From Ectocarpus siliculosus (lineage: Eukaryota > Sar > Phaeophyceae > Ectocarpales > Ectocarpaceae): 11,044 bases of DNA. The stretch spans positions 832,700 to 843,743 of the forward strand of contig FN649745.1 of the NCBI GenBank assembly GCA_000310025.1. The letters run 5' to 3'. Both the position numbers and the translations under genes were made by a program. The first letter of the stretch is position 1. Each line of letters begins with the position of its first letter. This document shows, in pieces, positions 9,701 to 11,044 of the stretch. Below the pieces are notes generated by a model. That model saw only the letters and a list, made by a program, of their open reading frames with translations. It did not search any database and was not told the DNA's origin.

Positions 9701-10541
9701 GTGAGAGTACGCCCCCCCCGTCCGGCTCCGCTGCCCGCCGTCCGTTCCCACCTTCGCTTGCTTGCCGTCTTGTTCTCGTAGACGTTGAAGACGGCGTGGT
9801 CTCTGGTGTCCAAGATGGACAAGAACAAGTGGTTCAAGGACCCCGTCACCGAAGCCATCGCCGAGGGGTACCACAAGGTCATCAAGACTCCCATGGATCT
9901 GGGCACGATCCTGAAAAAGGTACAGGTAGCGCCCGCACTTGAGAAACCCAGGAGTTAAGAAAAGTGAGCCTCAAAAATTCAGAAATCTCTGAACTTGAGA
10001 ACGATTTGTGAGCCCGGTTAAGAGCCCCTACACTAAAACCTATAGCGGCCATTTGGAGCATGGCCCTAGGAATACAGCGAGAACCCCAGCCTCGGACAAG
10101 ATAAGAGGTTCTCAGGCGGTGGCGCCATCTGTATGTGTAGCCGCCAACCACCCTGGTGCGGCGTACCTACAGCCGAGGGGTGATAGTCCCCCCGCAACAG
10201 GCACTCCGCCGGCTGCGGTGGCCGAGGTGCGCTTGCTGATGTGCGACTTGACGTACCTTGGCCCCTACCCCTTGTTCCTGGCTCTTGTTACGTTGCATGT
10301 ATTTTCTTCATTTGGAGGCGACATGGTAATCATTTGACTTGATACCTCGAATAATTTGGTTTGTTTGGATGGATTTCTTCCGCCGAGCCATTTGCGTCTC
10401 GTTGAATCTCTTCCTCTGCCGCGTACCCCCCACCCCCGCCACCCTTCGCCGCAGATCAAGGGCGGCGGGTACCCCAGCTTCGGAGACTTCGACCGAGACT
10501 TGAAGCTCATGTGGCAGAATTGCCGCACCTACAACGGGGAG
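3332..10541 (+). CDS. NELF-B/COBRA1-like protein with fused bromodomain, nine exons, 3' incomplete
   Basis: Nine exons (3332-3706, 4479-4594, 5589-5661, 6255-6443, 6815-6921, 8074-8298, 9008-9125, 9782-9919, 10455-10541) join in phase to 476 codons with GT..AG borders. Residues 5-70 are a disordered Ser/Gly/Ala/Glu-rich tail. Residues 71 to about 370 resemble NELF-B, a helical-repeat subunit of the nuclear complex that holds RNA polymerase II in promoter-proximal pause. Matching blocks are LALGFLDILG (human SALPFLDLHG), LKSVPLKIISSLSAVPE (human LQPVVMCVMKHLPKVPE) and WEKDSVLF (human LEKESALF), in the same order. Residues 375-401 are a charged linker. Residues 402-476 are a bromodomain with P438-M-D-L, Y431 and the acetyl-lysine-binding N474. 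The ATG at 3332 is the first in frame and has A at -3. The bromodomain is very sure; the NELF-B assignment is from memory. The last bromodomain helix and the C-terminus lie outside the window. Confidence 0.78.
3707..4478 (+). other. NELF-B/bromodomain gene intron 1
   Basis: GTGAGT donor, CCCAG acceptor, 772 bp. I see no RNA gene, repeat or extra exon. The open frame at 3938-4249 has no recognisable domain and is not needed for phase. Confidence 0.65.
4479..4594 (+). CDS. NELF-B/bromodomain gene, exon 2
   Basis: The acceptor is tacccag at 4472-4478 and the donor GTAAGA at 4595. The exon is 38 codons + 2 bases, residues 126-163 plus part of K164. It starts VSRASVYKQLLENSLRVLLD and continues as amphipathic helix (LPENVLLDLL). 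Human NELF-B has a similar long helix after FLDLHG, ending in an (L/I)LE-x-SF-like motif; here LLTDSF. Confidence 0.78.
4595..5588 (+). other. NELF-B/bromodomain gene intron 2
   Basis: GTAAGA donor, ATTAG acceptor, 994 bp. It holds the fold-back repeat cluster at 4706-4868, a T14 run at 5326-5339 and a TA/GT microsatellite at 5522-5544. No additional exon is required. Confidence 0.65.
4706..4868. repeat. TCGCTAAAC-word cluster with nested inverted repeats
   Basis: A short word (consensus near TCGCTRAACMGG) occurs several times in both orientations within about 160 bp. Arms 4758-4768 (ccggtttagcg) and 4779-4789 (cgctaaaccgg) form a perfect 11-bp inverted repeat with a 10-bp loop. Further copies are at 4818-4829 and 4835-4846. 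A second fold pairs ttggggtc (4812-4819) with gaccccaa (4859-4866), enclosing ggtccc/gggacc. It looks like a small non-autonomous fold-back element or a decayed satellite; no family is recognised. Confidence 0.6.
5589..5661 (+). CDS. NELF-B/bromodomain gene, exon 3
   Basis: The acceptor is ccattag (ends 5588) and the donor GTAAGA at 5662. The exon is 73 bp: one base completing K164, then 24 codons, ending in phase 0. It encodes FATHADLKSVPLKIISSLSA then VPER. This is the shortest exon and the one most like human NELF-B (L-x-P-V then L-x-x-V-P-E). Confidence 0.78.
5662..6254 (+). other. NELF-B/bromodomain gene intron 3
   Basis: GTAAGA donor, ACAAG acceptor, 593 bp. Its last 80 bases are dominated by a pyrimidine tract at about 6175-6240. 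Nothing else is recognised. Confidence 0.65.
6175..6240 (+). promoter_or_regulatory. long polypyrimidine tract before exon 4
   Basis: About 65 bases are almost all C/T, interrupted by only a few A or G, and lie 15-80 bases before the exon 4 acceptor. This fits a splicing tract, although the final bases before the AG (aacctcgcaacaag) are not pyrimidine-rich. Confidence 0.55.
6255..6443 (+). CDS. NELF-B/bromodomain gene, exon 4
   Basis: The exon has 63 codons, phase 0 at both ends. The acceptor is gcaacaag (ends 6254), behind a long pyrimidine tract. The donor is GTACGT at 6444. It encodes residues 189-251, starting VLDKMNELQKLQ and including LAIKHLAWEKDSVLF, which aligns with the human LLKQYILEKESALF block, and ending in a variable loop (SPKMVLSSQQ). 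Confidence 0.8.
6444..6814 (+). other. NELF-B/bromodomain gene intron 4
   Basis: GTACGT donor, GCTAG acceptor, 371 bp. It contains a direct duplication of an 18-bp word at 6642-6659 and 6663-6680, and a CAG/CAA run at about 6699-6724. Confidence 0.65.
6642..6680 (+). repeat. two-copy tandem duplication, 21-bp period
   Basis: The 18-base word ttcaagggtatgtaaaca is present twice, exactly, at 6642-6659 and 6663-6680. It lies in intron 4, just before a CAG run. Confidence 0.9.
6815..6921 (+). CDS. NELF-B/bromodomain gene, exon 5
   Basis: Of the AG candidates at 6813-6814, 6818-6819 and 6827-6828, only the first (gtcgctag) keeps the frame after exon 4. The exon is 35 codons + 2 bases with donor GTAAGA at 6922. 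It encodes LRFYRSLDTIKRRKLMG and a helix ending in GGRPILIG. The basic stretch KRRK resembles a nuclear localisation signal. Confidence 0.75.
7105..7641 (+). mobile_element. 5'-truncated non-LTR (LINE-type) retrotransposon, C-terminal ORF remnant
   Basis: A stop at 7102 is followed by 178 open codons to the stop at 7639-7641. The protein looks like the C-terminal tail of a non-LTR reverse transcriptase polyprotein. It has RTGDIGL, then a basic stretch, then a CCHC knuckle KCERGSKCEDQVHVVAECPLY (broken here for reading: C-x5-C-x4-H-x4-C-P-L-Y), followed by a charged helical stretch and a Trp-containing tail ending PLEDGWSVV. The endonuclease and reverse transcriptase core are absent, as expected of a 5'-truncated copy. 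It lies in sense orientation within intron 5. The family call rests on the motif pattern; it could also be a domesticated or unrelated zinc-knuckle ORF. Confidence 0.62.
7610..8037 (+). repeat. degenerate tandem C-rich repeat, about 60-80 bp unit
   Basis: Several diverged units follow one another: about 7610-7680, 7834-7871, 7894-7950 and 7964-8016. Each has a gtccatggtc or ccaatggtc core, then a caacg/taacg-like segment, often catgc, then gagta(ta)c running into a C-tract of 5-11 bases. The first unit overlaps the last codons of the LINE remnant. A close copy lies at 9649-9719. Confidence 0.65.
8074..8298 (+). CDS. NELF-B/bromodomain gene, exon 6
   Basis: The acceptor is ctcccag (ends 8073) after three gtgtttttt units. 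The donor is GTGCGC at 8299. One base completes G287, followed by 74 codons + 2 bases. It encodes FLCDYIAERF, then paired helices (SEAGLWATLLTDVLVTAREH and VDRLCALASRLDLAV) of the HEAT-like repeat kind that make up NELF-B. Confidence 0.78.
8299..9007 (+). other. NELF-B/bromodomain gene intron 6
   Basis: GTGCGC donor, CGCAG acceptor, 709 bp. It contains a CCA run at 8655-8672 directly before a decoy acceptor (8678-8679). The downstream sequence of that decoy resembles the start of exon 7. Otherwise nothing is recognised. Confidence 0.65.
9008..9125 (+). CDS. NELF-B/bromodomain gene, exon 7 (charged linker)
   Basis: The acceptor is cccgcag (ends 9007). The donor is GTTTTT at 9126, weaker than the others but phase-correct. 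One base completes R362, then 39 codons follow. It encodes LFRLATGIG, the end of the NELF-B-like part, then a highly charged stretch rich in Glu, Lys and Gln (MVERREAKQEEAKQKDG) that links to the bromodomain. Confidence 0.7.
9126..9781 (+). other. NELF-B/bromodomain gene intron 7
   Basis: GTTTTT donor, CGTAG acceptor, 656 bp. It contains a TA microsatellite at 9153-9164, GGTT/GGTTG-type runs near 9261-9277 and a copy of the C-rich repeat at 9627-9730 flanked by C13 (9627-9639) and C8. Confidence 0.65.
9627..9730 (+). repeat. C-rich repeat copy shared with intron 5
   Basis: Bases 9649-9719 match 7610-7680: both share tcctctcgaggacg, then gtgg, taacc, aggcatgcaaaacgt and gagtac before a C-run. 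The flanks ctccggctccg (9639-9649) and gtccggctccg (9719-9730) repeat about 80 bp apart, implying an original tandem unit of that length. A frame through the copy ends in PLEDAWPMV and a stop, close to the PLEDGWSVV terminus of the LINE remnant. Confidence 0.75.
9782..9919 (+). CDS. NELF-B/bromodomain gene, exon 8 (bromodomain helix Z and ZA loop)
   Basis: The acceptor is ctcgtag (ends 9781) and the donor GTACAG at 9920. The exon has 46 codons, phase 0 at both ends, residues 402-447. It carries helix Z (TLKTAWSLVSKM) and the ZA loop: KWFKDPV, then GYHKVIKTPMDLGTI. The spacing F-x2-P-V-x6-G-Y-x2-V-I-x2-P-M-D-L is identical to the GCN5 bromodomain. Confidence 0.9.
9920..10454 (+). other. NELF-B/bromodomain gene intron 8
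   Basis: GTACAG donor, CGCAG acceptor, 535 bp. It contains a second in-frame GT six bases downstream at 9926. The block 9950-10280 differs in composition (fewer homopolymers) and may be an old insertion, but no family is recognised. Confidence 0.65.
10455..10541 (+). CDS. NELF-B/bromodomain gene, exon 9 (bromodomain helices A-B)
   Basis: The acceptor is gccgcag (ends 10454) and the donor GTGCGT at 10542. The exon has 29 codons, residues 448-476, starting IKGGGYPSFGDFDRDLKLMW and ending QNCRTYNGE. N474 in the N-C-x2-Y-N motif is the conserved acetyl-lysine-binding Asn. The distance from P-M-D-L to this Asn equals that of GCN5. Helix C should come in the next exon, outside the window. Confidence 0.9.
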
Positions 10542-11044
10542 GTGCGTTGCCTCCACTCCACGCACAGGCAGTCAGTCACTTTCAGAAACCCAAGAGGCTC
10601 GCTCGAGTTTCGATAACCCGCCAATATAGCAAACATTTTCAACGCCGTGGCCACGGTTTCGTTCCTGCGCTTGTCTTGTTTAACCTCTCCGAGGGACAGA
10701 AGCTAAAGCATGGTTTCGTTTGTCGGGGACAGCGCAGTTGAATGTCGCAACAGGTTGTCGGCTCTTTTTCTCGAAGTAAAGGACAAGTGACAAGAAGTCT
10801 ACAACATGAACTGCTGTCGTAGCGTAACTATAGGGTTCGCCCGTTCGGGCAAAAAGCCCCATGTACGTGTAAAAACCCGCGGAGTCGTTGTAACTAAGGA
10901 GTAAAGAGGAACGGAGGTCAAAAGACGTTCCACGACCAGCCCCCTCATCGGCTGTTGCGTTAGTTTTGGGCGGAAACCCCGTGGGCGCTCTTACATCACC
11001 CCCCCATACCCCGCCATGATACCTCCCCCCCCCCCCCCCCCCCC
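10542..11044 (+). other. NELF-B/bromodomain gene intron 9 (partial)
   Basis: It starts with the donor GTGCGT. No next exon encoding bromodomain helix C was found. A small hairpin gcccgttcgggc lies near 10839-10850. The window ends in a run of 20 C (11025-11044), which may mark a repeat tail or an assembly edge. Confidence 0.6.

Noticed and set aside
9882-10151. Minus-strand open frame in intron 8 as a transposon or gene fragment
   Set aside because: No motif could be named and it overlaps exon 8 in antisense.
1-11044. tRNA, rRNA, CRISPR array or bacterial operon
   Set aside because: No cloverleaf, rRNA block, regularly spaced repeat or Shine-Dalgarno-led gene cluster was seen; the splice structure is eukaryotic.

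Overview
This window is nuclear DNA from an intron-rich eukaryote. Short GC-rich exons (73-375 bp) with GT..AG borders and matching phases are separated by introns of about 0.4-1.3 kb. The introns carry long C or G runs, CAG/CTG runs, TA/GT microsatellites and retroelement debris. This architecture, together with the protein content, suggests a stramenopile, most likely a brown alga of the Ectocarpus kind. The organism call is inference; no sequence was compared with a database.

Two divergent genes are partly contained. On the minus strand, bases 1821 to 249 hold the first two coding exons of eukaryotic translation initiation factor 3 subunit L (eIF3l); the gene continues off the left edge. 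On the plus strand, nine exons between 3332 and 10541 join in phase into 476 codons. Residues 71 to about 370 resemble NELF-B/COBRA1, a scaffold subunit of the Negative Elongation Factor that pauses RNA polymerase II. A bromodomain of GCN5/PCAF-like spacing (from about residue 402) follows in the same reading frame. This gene runs off the right edge inside the bromodomain.

Layout: 1-248 eIF3l intron with a G-tract; 249-426 eIF3l exon 2; 427-1744 eIF3l intron 1; 1745-1821 eIF3l exon 1 with its start codon; 1822-3331 shared divergent promoter region; 3332-10541 NELF-B/bromodomain exons 1-9; 10542-11044 intron sequence ending in a run of 20 C. Intron 5 holds the 3' remnant of a non-LTR (LINE-type) retrotransposon, followed by a degenerate C-rich repeat that recurs in intron 7. 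Intron 2 holds a fold-back cluster built from a TCGCTAAAC-like word.

The main discovery candidate is the NELF-B/bromodomain fusion. It would put an acetyl-lysine reader into the pausing machinery of this lineage. I found no tRNA, rRNA, CRISPR array or bacterial-type operon.
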